A stretch of DNA of 64,000 nt from Notospermus geniculatus (Eukaryota > Nemertea > Pilidiophora > Heteronemertea > Lineidae), in contig NMRB01000225.1 in the NCBI GenBank assembly GCA_002633025.1, forward strand, positions 85,587 through 149,586, in the 5' to 3' direction. Shown here one piece after another: positions 22,815 through 37,943 of the stretch (its first letter is position 1; every line of letters begins with the position of its first letter). The translations under genes and the position numbers were made by a program. Under the pieces are notes generated by a model that was not told the DNA's origin, did no database searches, and saw only the letters and a list, made by a program, of their open reading frames with translations.

Positions 22815-22974
22815 TATAGACCCCTTGCGCTTGTCCGTACAGGGTGTAAACAATAGCCTCGCCCCAGGCGAAAATGCAGAGAATGTGCAGTGAGCCGTTG
22901 TACATCGTTCGTGTTTTCACCTGGGGCGAGGCTATTGTTTACACCCTGGACGGACAAGCGCAAGGGGTCTATTA
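22815..22974. mobile_element. Foldback element with about 60-bp arms
   Basis: The left arm contains GACCCCTTGCGCTTGTCCG and CAATAGCCTCGCCCCAGG; the right arm carries the same words inverted (CCTGGGGCGAGGCTATTG, CGGACAAGCGCAAGGGGTC). Pairing is nearly perfect, so the insertion is young. Confidence 0.8.
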
Positions 22975-23459
22975 CCACCATCGGCATAGGACTATCTTCC
23001 ACCTAAAAAAACCCAAAAACATATCTCATCAAAGATTCATCATCATTACTTTTCCTTTTTTCCGACAGCTAGAAAATGTTGGGCAACGTCGAAGATGCAT
23101 AAATAACCCACTGTTGGAACCACTCAAGTCGCTATTTAGGGGTGCAAAGTCTGATCTCGGACTCCAAAAATCCTTGACAGATGCAAATGTCAACAGTCGT
23201 CACGTGACTTGTGATGACAGTTAGTTTTTTGCATCACCCTTTATGCATCACACATGGTCACTTCAACTTCCCCCAAATCGGTCTAAGCAGCGTCTGTAAG
23301 TGGTCAGTTCACATCAAGCACTAAAGCAAAACACAGTCCAACATTTGATTGTGGCAAACATGAAATATCTTGGTGACTTACCGGAATAAATTGAAAGAAA
23401 TAGGAAAAGAATATTCCTCTATTATTTATCAAAATGGCGGACTTCCGTTTGCCAGCAAC

Positions 23460-23945
23460 TTCCGGTCATGAACGCCCACCTTTGCCCTCAACTTTGACCC
23501 TTCTTAGATTTTGAATAGGGTAACCAATCCGTATTTTCTCTGGAAAGTGCATGATGACGTCTACCACACTCCAAGCAGCGATATCTTCTCCACGTTGTAC
23601 AGCAATAGCGCGTTTTCGCAAAGGCCCCGAAACGTCTATACTGGTACAGGTGTTCTTTTGTTCGGTGCTCTCTTCGTGGCATCGAACAATGCGTCTGGCG
23701 TTCACGTCGGCGTTTCGGGGGCTTTGCGGAAACTCTCTATTGTCAAACAACATGCGCACTAGACTGGTTTCCAGTCCCAACATAGCTAACCTCCGTGAGC
23801 TATGTTGGGACCAGATACCAGTCTACATGCGCGAACGTCGCGTTCGCAGCGCCATCTTCAGTCGATTGGATAAACTGTCAGCTCTGCCCTGGGAAACATT
23901 TTTTTGCAGAAACATAAAGAACTTGATAAAGAGTTCCCACTTGAC
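23460..23945 (-). repeat. Dispersed repeat with ATGGCGCTGCGAACGC motif, interrupted copy
   Basis: Reverse-oriented relative of 13920-14220. Two foldback insertions break it: one of about 150 bp (about 23598-23741, arms TTCGCAAAGGCCCCGAAACG and its complement) and one of 67 bp (23758-23824). Outside the insertions the two copies align in order. Confidence 0.6.
23758..23824. mobile_element. 67-bp hairpin MITE with 8-bp target duplication
   Basis: Arms AGACTGGTTTCCAGTCCCAA and its complement with AACATAGCT / AGCTATGTT at the core. Flanked by the perfect 8-bp repeat ACATGCGC (23750-23757, 23825-23832). The related locus at 13920-14220 has the uninterrupted target. An 8-bp duplication is typical of hAT elements. 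Confidence 0.75.
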
Positions 23946-24881
23946 AACTCGAGTGTGATCATTTGTTAAATTAACCTATTTCAACCTCATGACTACTTCT
24001 ACTTGAAATAAAATAGCGCCAGCCCTCTACCACATGTTTTTATTACCATAATTAACCCCTTTCTTGCCAATATTATTTAAGTTTGTCAGCTTTCACTGAC
24101 CACAACCTGGTATTCCAGTCAAGCTTTCTTCGCGATTTTCAACATCCTCCAAGATCCTTTTGCCAAAGAAGTTCACCTTGCCAAGTGGCAATTAACCCTA
24201 TCTGATGAATGGTAACCATGTCGCCGCTAAGGTGATCCATTTATGAAATGTATTAGTCAAATCAAAGGGTCATAAAATGGTTGCAATTAACAACACAACT
24301 ATACAGCACAAAACTTTTTCAGATGATAAATTACATGATTTGTTTTTATTTACATCATTTACATGAAGACAATATTTAGACTTTTGTGTGACCAACATCA
24401 CATCTTTTGCTACGATGCCTATAAATAATTATTTATGTTCAACATGCCACTCTACCACAAGATGCAAAACTTAATTGCAGATGTCAGGTCAGGCAGCAAT
24501 TGGACGGATCATAAATATCACAACCGTCTAAGCACTAAATTGGTAAATGACAGTTTGTACAGTACCACAAACATCTTTTTTGGGAAAGACAGAAGGTTAT
24601 TTGAGGAAATTTCCACATTATATGAATAAAATATCAGGGGGCCGCTCATTATTTGACCTCTCAAACAAGTGAGGCGATTCCGCCAAAGTCTTTTAACGTT
24701 AAAATAATTAATTTTATTCAAAAAATCTGCAAAACTATAGAAAAATTGACATTTTCTTGGAAGCAGCAACAGACAGTGACAGACAATCAATCAGACAATC
24801 AATCACCATTAGGCCCTGCATGCAGAAATTTCCAATAAACGTGACTGACAAAACATTTATTCCCCTCAAAGAATTGTCCAT
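23946..24881. other. Intergenic, LRRC51 downstream flank
   Basis: AT-rich. A minus-strand AATAAA at 24856-24861, only about 21 nt past the LRRC51 stop, is a candidate poly(A) signal. No gene is recognised in the rest. Confidence 0.4.
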
Positions 24882-27280
24882 TCAATCATCTGATTTTTGT
24901 TTCTTTGGTTTTTTGATGATATTTTTGTGAGCAGGCGCATTCGCCTTCTCCTTGTCCTGTTTTGTTATCCTGCTGAAGTCGAAGCACGTCAACTGTGGCA
25001 ACTTGGAAAGGACGTAACATCGGTAATCCTAAAAAGAAACAGAAATTAGAAAATTTACAGGAATAAGGATGCCACCATCTCTGAAATGATGACAGTGGGT
25101 AGAATACGATAGAAAAGATGTGTATTTAATAAGAAAAAATATGACAATTTCTGGCGGACCTAAAGCAGTACAAGTCAGCAGTGTGATGATCCTTTAAAGC
25201 ATTTTTTTTTCTTTTTGATAACATTGCTTCCCAAATAACACATAATAACACAAGGACTCTCCGAGTCAACACCATATGTGATCCATCACCACAAAATGAG
25301 CCAAAAGTAACTCTGAGGTTGGCAAGGTGAAACCAAATATTTGTCAATTTCAGGAGACCTTGGCCTGTTGTCTGACTTCTGTGAAACCTGAGTAATTCTG
25401 TTTCTTCCTATTTATCCTGGTGGTAATTTTGGTTTTCACTCCGCTTCATATTATATTCTGAGCAACTTAAGACTCATTTCGTGGTGATGCGTCACATATG
25501 TGACCCGCACTGCAACACCAGTTACTACAAACATGTACATGTTAGTCACCCTGACGTTGGCAGTTTGAAACCACCATTTCATCAATTTCTGTAGGCCTAG
25601 GCTTATTGTCTGTCTTTTGTAAAATCTGAGTGATTACATTTCTTCCTTTATCTCCTGGTGTTATTTTGGTTCATTCTGGTTCATGTCGTCTTGATTGATT
25701 TTTTGTTCCACATTGTCCTTTCAGTATATGTGACCCCGTCACAGCGAAACCCATATTAAGTCGCACAATTCTGCAGTTTCAACAACCATAACGTACCTTG
25801 ATATCTTCGATTAGGTTTCCATGAAGAGTCAATTTTCTGAGATGCTCAAGAGTTGCCAATTTGTCCACCTCTTTCAGGTCAGCGATCCGGTTGCCGTGTA
25901 AATAAAGTGTTTGGAGTCCAGGTAACGCCAGAACCTGAAAAAATAGAAATGGCCTGTCTGAGACATAGTGAGACTACTGGGTGCATCAATCAATGGATAT
26001 AAAAACCGTTTGTGACCCTCCACAGCAAAACCAGTTTAGTGTTTCTTCTAGATCAAAATACATGTAGAAGGGCGCAGCACCCTGCCCCTCAAAATGTGCT
26101 CCCTGCCTTTTTTCAGAACAGCTAATGCATTTACTATTACAGAAGGGCGCTAACCCTGCCCTTTTCTCAGTTCACCTTGCCCTTTTCTTTGCTTATTTCA
26201 AAAAACCCTGCCCTTTCAAATTTCTGGAAGAAACACTACAGTTGCATGTCGCTCTCAGCTTGGCAGGCTGAGACCATATGTTTGTCACTTTCAATATTGT
26301 CTGTCTGTTACGAAATCTGAAATAATCTATTTCGTCCATTCTCTTCTGGTGTCATCTTAGTTCGTTGTGGCTCACACCTTTTGAGTTACATGTGACTGGT
26401 TCTGCTGTGGAGGGTCAGATTTCTGGAATACTGCTTAGTTAGAAAAATGGGTGTGTTTCAGTAAGACAGCATCCCCCACCAGCAGGAGGACCTCATTTCT
26501 CCTCATCCACTCACACAAACTCTGTGTGCTAGTGAATGAAGTTGAGCGAGACCAAAGCCCTGCTGCGGGAGAATGGATTATGGAGCAGCGGATGTCATGG
26601 TCTGGATGAAATTCCAGCAGCTTCTCTATACATGTATTTCATAATTAGAAACATCAGCACACTCTTTTAAAAAAAGATAAAGATAAACTCACATGGTCAA
26701 CAGTAGAAATCTCATTGAACGACAAATCAAGGAAACAAACTTCCTCTGGTTGTTCAAAGAGACCTTCGACTGTTGTCCGCAAATCTTTAATATCGTTAAG
26801 TTCGTTGTTGTTCAATTTCAGCGCTCGACTTTTTGACTTTGGCTTTTCTTCCGGTTCGCCATCTTTTTCCAACTCCTTCTTCTTTTTGCTTGCTTGTGCC
26901 TTTGTTTTTCGTGGGGAGCTGCTCAACCTTGGTGCCTCATCACCTATATCTTTGAGAGACAATAAACAAAAATTACCACATGCCACAGCAGGGTGGCCCA
27001 AAATGACAAATCAATGAGCCTGATCCAATTTGCATCAATCACTTCCCATTTATTGCCACTTGAATGAAATAATACCATTCTTATACATGTAGCAACTGCC
27101 AGTCAGCCCATGGATGGCCTCCGCACACAGTAACAGACACAAAATTTCGGGTTACTACCTGGTAATCCACATACCTTCACAACATGTCAGCATGAAGAAA
27201 GAATAATCCAAAGGTGGTAATGTAGATGTGTTGTGGCAATCTATTGAGGAGGATGCAGTGGCCTTCTTTTGGTAACTCAT
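24882..27280 (-). CDS. LRRC51: Leucine-rich repeat-containing protein 51
   Basis: Orthologue of human LRRC51 (the LRTOMT locus), a small leucine-rich-repeat protein of poorly known function. Four exons in transcript order: 27175-27280, 26693-26949, 25797-25934, 24882-25028. All junctions are GT/AG with matching phases, giving 215 residues (human about 192). The N-terminus MSYQKKATASSS leads to PPLDYSF, which matches the human PPLDYSF. A Lys/Glu-rich linker follows, then LRR strands ALKLNNNELNDI, VCFLDLSFNEISTVD, LQTLYLHGNRIADL and LRKLTLHGNLIEDI, and the LRR cap DYRCYVLSKLPQLTCFDFS. It ends in a basic tail. The first Met at 27280 is chosen because it matches the human N-terminus; a longer upstream frame exists but has no similarity. 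The introns hold three copies of a dispersed repeat. Confidence 0.92.
26011..26421. mobile_element. Inverted-repeat element carrying a nested second element
   Basis: Outer ends GTGACCCTCCACAGCAAAAC and its complement CTGCTGTGGAGGGTCA. Inside lies a second repeat, about 26038-26235, bounded by TAGTGTTTCTTCTAG and GGAAGAAACACTA. Related, un-nested outer sequence occurs at about 25260-25500 and 25490-25760 in the same LRRC51 intron region (shared words such as TTGTCTGTCT and TTCTGTTTCTTCC-like blocks). Confidence 0.6.
26479..26577. mobile_element. Hairpin element, CAGGG/GAGGAGCGA family, copy 2
   Basis: The left arm runs from CCAGCAGGAGGACCTC to TCCACTCACACA; the right arm runs from TGTGTGCTAGTGAATGAAG to GAGACCAAAGCCCTGCTG. 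Diverged relative of 12257-12329 and 47800-47880. Confidence 0.55.
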
Positions 27281-29030
27281 GTTCAGTGCTGTGGAATGGA
27301 TGATCGAATAAGAGTGACAATGAAATAATACCAATCGGCCGACCCACTTTTTCAGTGTTAACTGCAGGGCTCTCAATTGCATGCTAGTAGGCCTAAGGAC
27401 GTGTATAAAAGGGTGTTACACATTTGGCAATGTGCCCAAATTAGGGCAGTGAGAAGTGAGCCGAAATTGCAACAGGGGCCTTCAAAAAAAAGAGAGAAAA
27501 AACTTCACACGTACATGTAGTATAGGCCTAGCTTTTTATATGGGTTTTCTGACCCTCAAAAATGCTCAAATCTGCTTCTAATGACCATAATTTAAATAAA
27601 ATGACACACTACCAGTAGCCCAAGAAAGTGTCAAAAAAACACTAGGCCTATAAGATTCATGGTGTGGAAAGGAAGGTCACAGCACAGGTGACTCAGGTGT
27701 CACAAAAGAGGGGCCACTTCTTAAGCCTTCATTCATTTTACCAAAATAATAGATGTAGGCCTATGAGTATGTAGGCCTACGTACGACGACGGTAGGCAGG
27801 CCTGCCCTAGGCCGCTAAAAAAATTATTCTGCTTGGCCTGGTGGTCAGGACCCCTTTGTGTCCACCTGCCTGAAATTGACGACTGGACTTAAGCCGACAC
27901 TCTTATTACATGTATTAGGCCAAGCAGCATGGTCAGGGCATGCAGCATGTCATGCATGTGCATGCAGTGCAGTGCAGCATGCATGCATGCAGCATGAGCA
28001 TAATGCATAGGCCTATGCTCACAAACTTCCTCTGCTACGGTAGCAGCTGGCAAGCTGATTCACCATAGACTACTTCATTAAACAGTAGCTCACGATGTCT
28101 AATTCTCATATAAAAATAAATATACTTACGCTGTGTTCGGACGGAGTATACGTGAATTTTGTGGACCCTGAGTGAGAAATGCAACTTTCTCTCAATTCGC
28201 CATATTGTTTCCCTTAACAACGATGTTGTTGCCGTCGTTTCATTCTCGAAGACCAATTCCGCTAAGGTGTTTATGCCATCTTACCCGACCTTTCGGGCCT
28301 AGGCCCTGTTAGTTCCTAATGTTCTTCAAAAGGCAGGCTCGTAATGCGGGATAAATGTCAGCCCCAATCAACATTGAGGTTTCTGATTGATTTTCCCATG
28401 TACCTTATCTATTATTACAGATGAGTTTTCCCTTGCATTAACCCCTTGTGTGCAGGGGCACTTGCCTGTTTTGACCCTCCCTCCATGCGCAGGGCTGTCG
28501 GAACAGCACCCAATAGAAAAAACATCTTCAAGCACCATCCAAGATTTCTTCAGCATATAGTCTCCTACGGGGAGGGTACCCTTTTTCCCGCACCAGACTG
28601 TAATGCATTTTTGTAGTTTTGTCTTACTGCCGCTATCTGGCTCACTCTGTGTCAGCAGACAAATAATGTATTTGAGATCCAAAACCATGCTCCTTTAAAT
28701 ACCGAAGAATGCAAAATGAACAACAAATACAACCTATGATAAACATCATCAATACACATTTATTAGCGTAATTTTTCAAGGAAAAACAGCTCATACATTC
28801 AATAACAAGCAAACATGCCTTTATACTGACAACACTACAAATACTCAAATACAAGTTCTATTTTTTTAATTTCCATGATCAGTCAGTCAGTCATGTCACA
28901 GAAATTGCACATATGTCAGCAGGGACTTGGTCAAGAACATTCAAGTACAAGGTGCAGATAGCCTTAACTAAAAAGTACTACTATGCTTGTCTGAAGTTCA
29001 GACACGCTGCCCAGTTGAAAATACTACAAA
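27281..29030. other. LRRC51 upstream region and intergenic
   Basis: Presumed LRRC51 promoter and 5' UTR lie here. A GCATGC-rich low-complexity tract spans about 27910-28010, and the palindrome GTAGGCCTAC recurs near 27770. No gene is recognised between LRRC51 and RNF121. Confidence 0.4.
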
Positions 29031-29740
29031 TAGACTAGTAGAAGAGACCAATTTTTTCCCAAAACCTGGAAAAAATTAAGGGGTGAACGATTTTTATGTC
29101 ATTTTATGCATATGACTCTGAGAAATCACATACTGAAAATCCCCATAAATCCCCTTTGGGGAAATTTTTTTATTAAGGTTTGAATTTTTGAAACTGACTT
29201 TATCATTGGACCCAAGACAGAGCTTTGTACAGGAGGATGGGAACCGATGTACAAGTAACTTATCAACGGTTGGATTTACACCCCATAAATGTATTACCAA
29301 TAGATAGAAACATGACACTTTAGAAGCAGATAAGCATGTTTTTAATTGTTTTATGTAATAAGAAATGACATTTTATGTAAATTAACACAAAATAGGTCAA
29401 AATACATAAAAACGCAGTTTCCAGTTACATAACCAGTTAAAAATTACAAGAAACATGTTTTTTCGATTAAGAGGCACCATGTTTCTATCTGTTTGTAATA
29501 CATTTATTGGGTGTAAATCCAACCGTTCAAAAGTTAGTTGTACATCCGGTCTCAATTCTCCTGTACAAAGTTCAGTTCTGGGTTTAACGATAAAGTTTAA
29601 AAAGCGTGTAAAATTTTTTCCCCAAGTGGGATTGATGGGGATTTTTACTATGTGATTGAGGAGTCTTCAACAGACATAGTGACACATGTTTCGTTTAAGA
29701 TTTAATTTTTTCTGGGTTTAACCCTTCTTCTACCAGTCTA
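29031..29740. mobile_element. Foldback element with about 280-bp diverged arms
   Basis: Begins TAGACTAGTAGAAG and ends CTTCTACCAGTCTA. Longer paired blocks lie inside, for example GGTTGGATTTACACCCCATA at 29272 against TTGGGTGTAAATCCAACC at 29508. The arms differ by many substitutions, so it is old. No coding content is supported. Confidence 0.65.
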
Positions 29741-29781
29741 AAATGACATAGAAGTGGAAGCTGATAGTTCATAAGTACAAT

Positions 29782-34308
<4,527 letters not shown>

Positions 34309-34369
34309 TTTGAAATGATGCAATGCATCGTGCACGTGTAAACTGCACTGAACAGCATAGCGAAATGAA
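34309..34369. promoter_or_regulatory. Divergent start region, RNF121 and the frame at 34370
   Basis: Only 61 bp separate the inferred RNF121 start (34308, minus) from the first ATG of the plus-strand frame. If the frame is real, the genes share a promoter and their 5' UTRs or promoters overlap. Confidence 0.35.
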
Positions 34370-34639
34370 ATGGGTTTTGAGAAAGGGATCCGTTATGTCG
34401 GCCTTACGCGAAAAATGAAGATAGCAGAAAGATACTGGGGCGGCAAGAAAGACAAGTTAATTGATGTATGGTATGTTGAATTTGACCCAGCCGTTGCGGA
34501 GATATCGGCTGAAAACCTCGCGCCACTGCTGGGATTTGGAATCAACTGTAGGGCTTTTTTAGTGCAGCATTGGTACACTGTGACGACACAGTCACTCAGT
34601 CTACCTTCCAATGCGCCTAGATTATGTCACAGTGTATGA
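34370..34639 (+). CDS. Unrecognised short coding frame, possible first exon
   Basis: The frame opens MGFEKGIRYVGLTRKMKIAE and continues through a Lys-rich stretch to IDVWYVEFDPAVAEISAE. Composition over the first 60 codons (charged residues mixed with aromatic Trp/Tyr) looks coding and unlike the surrounding AT-rich spacer, but I do not recognise the family. A consensus donor GTATGT at 34470 would end a 100-nt first exon inside the frame, so the downstream part may be intron. I found no convincing next exon. Its head-to-head position with RNF121 fits a real promoter. Confidence 0.4.
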   Translation: MGFEKGIRYVGLTRKMKIAERYWGGKKDKLIDVWYVEFDPAVAEISAENLAPLLGFGINCRAFLVQHWYTVTTQSLSLPSNAPRLCHSV

Positions 34640-35485
34640 AGAGAGAGAGGATGTCGTGATGTGACATGTCAGTGACTCAGTATGGTAAGTGAGTGCATGC
34701 ACAGTGTGCATTGGCAATGCATTGCATGCCATGCAGTCCATCATGTGCATGGGGATGGTGTGCATGGACATGGTGTGTGCAGAGTTGAAAACCGGCTTCA
34801 CAAATACGGTGTTTTTCCAATCTCATGCACCACGGATTGGCATGGATTGAATACATTTCAATTCTAGGGTAGTGTATTTCGATTTTCCGACATTCATGAT
34901 GAAGTTTAGAGGTTTGCTTGCAAAGATATGGCACCTTATTTCCGACATTAACATTCTTATGGCCGAAATGTGGATCCATGTTGTCAATCCCAGGATGCAA
35001 TTGGAAAGTGGCGGCGCCTATTGGTCGAAATAAAAACTACTACCGAATACCCTACCGCAGAAACGTTAGGACAGGTGACGTCTGTGACGTAGTCGCTAAG
35101 CACTTGTCCATGAAAAGGCTTAATATTTCTTTTATGATCCTACGAATATAAATGTATTCTAAAAACAGAAGTCTTTATTAACGTAGGTCTATTTGTTTAT
35201 AAAAATGAGGAAGGTACCGTACGATAAAAAAGATAATTTGATTATTTTTTAAAAAGATGTCGCTGCCTTCCAACCAATGAAATCGCAGTACATTCCGACG
35301 CAACCTGTGCTAAGACATGGTTGTGCGTCAAAGACATTCGGTCTATTTCCCCAGCTTCCGGGCCCAGTCCTATGGTCGGCCTTCACGGGAAGGACGGGGA
35401 GGGGAGGGGACTAGCAACTAGGGCAGGAGCAGTCAAGGCGACCCCAGTCAGCCTAGAACCCATATGGGATTTCCCTTACAAAAAT
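34640..35485. other. Intergenic, no gene recognised
   Basis: A TGCATG-rich tract lies at about 34695-34785 and a G-rich purine stretch near 35390-35410. No further coding signal is convincing. Confidence 0.35.
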
Positions 35486-35616
35486 GTGCCACGTGTAGCC
35501 TAAATGACATTACCACGTGGTAATAGGCAAATTTTACACCAAAAATGTGTACTTTTACACATTTTTGGTGTAAATTTCGCCCATTACCATGTGGTAATGT
35601 CATTTACACGTGGCAC
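35486..35616. mobile_element. Foldback element with CACGTG-containing arms
   Basis: The left arm runs from GTGCCACGTGTAGCC through AATGACATTACCACGTGG; the right arm carries the same words inverted, ending CATTTACACGTGGCAC. The centre pairs as ACACCAAAAATGTG with CACATTTTTGGTGT. Total 131 bp, almost fully palindromic. Confidence 0.8.
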
Positions 35617-37943
35617 GATTATGACCCCACCCCACCCAAATTTATTAACCTAAGCCTACCTCCATACCGGTATCTGTCCATTTCTTGCCCTCGACCCAAT
35701 TAGGGTTCACACAACAGGCTTTGCCCTTCAGAGAAGTGCTGCCATGCACCCTTTGCATCCAGGTGGTAAAATGCAAACAACATTGTGTGCGGGGCGGGGG
35801 GGGGGGGGGGNTGGAAAGACCAGAAGAAAGAGAAAAACACAGAAACCACTTTCGAAAATAATTTACATTTTTCTTTATTTGTCATTGATTTTAGCATTAT
35901 TGCCATAACCTGACAAGAACAAGGCCTGATTGCTATGAACTTCATCAATACTTAAATCCATGTAACAAAAACCTAACAGAACATGACTGATCAGTGATCT
36001 GATAAATCAGGTCCAGCACACTTTCTTGAGCACAATCCATGTCATTTTACAATGTACATGTCTGTCATCCTCCAACAGCAGGGGTTTTACCTCATTTCTC
36101 TTTTTGAAGCTTGTGTTAGAGGATGAAGAGGACTTTTCTTCTAAAGTTAGAATAAACAGCAGATCAGCGAGGCTAATTTGCCCGAAAATGTTGTCGTTAT
36201 GGCACATTTTTCAGATATTTCGTACACACTTCAGGGCTGCAGCTAGCACAGGAATAGGGGAGTGGAATTAAGATCTGCTGTACTTTACTATGACAATCAT
36301 TTGCACGATAAAATGCATGATTTCGTGACTAGCGTAAAATTATGATTAGATGCATTGGAAAAACCTCCAGCTTTTCAGAGTTTGATTTGTGATCTAAATG
36401 CATCATAATACATAGAAAAAAATTAACAAAGCCACTCTACATTGATGATCATTCAGTGGGAACAGGCCCTATACTGATTGTTGTATGTTGTGTGCCTCAA
36501 GATCAAATCTTGTATTCCAATTTCACACATAAACACAAAACCACGGTAACTCAGATGGTATGACTACTAACATTCAAATTGGACCATGAAAATCACCGTC
36601 ACTAATAGCACTAGAAAGTTACACCTCTAAAAAAGAAAACTGACACCATCAAATCTAAATCTAATTTCCTCCAAAACAAGGAGCATGACATGGTTCTTTG
36701 GTATTGCTTTCTTCTGAGTGGATATGCACAGAAATCTGCCTTCCAATAACGAAAGGCGGGGCAGATTTTGGGGCCAGAAGTGGAACATACTCCCTTACGC
36801 CTAAAAACATTTTAAAACTATTATTTTGAATGTTTCAGAGCAGGTGCCACCTCTTTATAACGTACCACATACCAGTAGTAGTTGTAGCCCCCTTATCCAA
36901 AAACTTTGATCCGCCCCTGAAAGGACTATACCAGTGTTGATCAGTGGGTGCATCTTTGATTGAAGTAACAGCTCCATTTTGTACTAATATATACAATGCG
37001 TTATGTGGTCAGGCTATTCCTTTAGTGGAAAATACCCCCACTGATCAATGATCATCATTGGAGGGGAAAAATCTGCTGATTCCTGATTCGGAAATGCATC
37101 AAATATATCATTAGACATTTACAGGTTACAGATAACTGTTGGTAATATTATTTACATATTTACACAAAGTTCAGAATACTGTGACCATTGCATTATCATG
37201 TAAACTAACAATCATTGCTTGGAGTCTGCATCTTGAAACGTCAAGACCTATAGTCTCTTCACCTTCAGATTATCGTACACGCAAATACTTTTTCGCGGGA
37301 TATTTCATGAATTGAACCTTTTTTTCTGTTTTGCGTGGAGTAATGTTTGCGTCAAGGGCAGGGAAGGGAATTGACTGGATTGTTGGGGGGAACTTTTATG
37401 CGTATATTAATATTCACAGCGAAATTTTGATTTCGCAATTTTCGCGAGAATTTTTACACGCGAAAATATTTGCGTATACGGTAAGCCTCAATCAGAGCAT
37501 ATTCCAAAGGTACAGTTATAGGAACCCTTGATGACTCAAGATGTGGAGATGTCCAAGACAGAAGGGAGATGATTTCATCCATTCTACTCAGAATTCACCA
37601 ATCACACGATCTGGTACATATAATATGAGACATCACAGTTGGTAACAGTGGGACACTCATTTCAGAAAATCTACCGGTACATGTACATCTGGTTACAATA
37701 TACAGTGGAACCACCCCTTTCTGTACGCCTCTGCCAGGAGGACTGCTCAGTCGAGTTCTGAATTCATCATTTCTATTCATTTTGAGCTCTGTAATCCGGA
37801 CACCTCTCAATTAAGGACAGAATTTCTCAGTCCTAACAGTGTCCCTAATGCACAGATTCCACTGCAGCTGAACATTCAAATGTAAAAGTTTCAATCATAA
37901 ACACTGACAAACTATTGCTCCTACTTATATGTGTATAGAAGGC
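35617..37943 (-). other. Probable 3' UTR of the TBC1D1/4 gene, copy A, and flank
   Basis: This lies downstream of the copy A stop. A minus-strand AATAAA near 35873-35878 is a candidate poly(A) signal. A G run with a single N marks 35791-35811. From about 36556 onward the sequence is repeated at 53179 and beyond as the 3' flank of copy B. No other gene is seen. Confidence 0.45.
37270..37484. mobile_element. TTCGCG-rich MITE in the copy A 3' flank
   Basis: Ends TTATCGTACACGCAAATA and TATTTGCGTATACGGTAA; the interior is rich in TTTCGCG words. The orthologous insertion is present in copy B (53890-54108). Confidence 0.65.

Noticed and set aside
26715-27017. 100-codon plus-strand frame opposite LRRC51 exon 2
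   Set aside because: Antisense shadow of a real, spliced coding exon; Ser/Phe-rich readout of a Lys/Glu-rich region.
27281-27382. Longer LRRC51 N-terminus opening MQLRALQLTLKK
   Set aside because: The extra residues match nothing, while the Met at 27280 gives an N-terminus parallel to the human protein.
29455-29655. 66-codon frame resembling the opposite-strand frame at 29094-29318
   Set aside because: The resemblance comes from the arms of one foldback element, not from related proteins.
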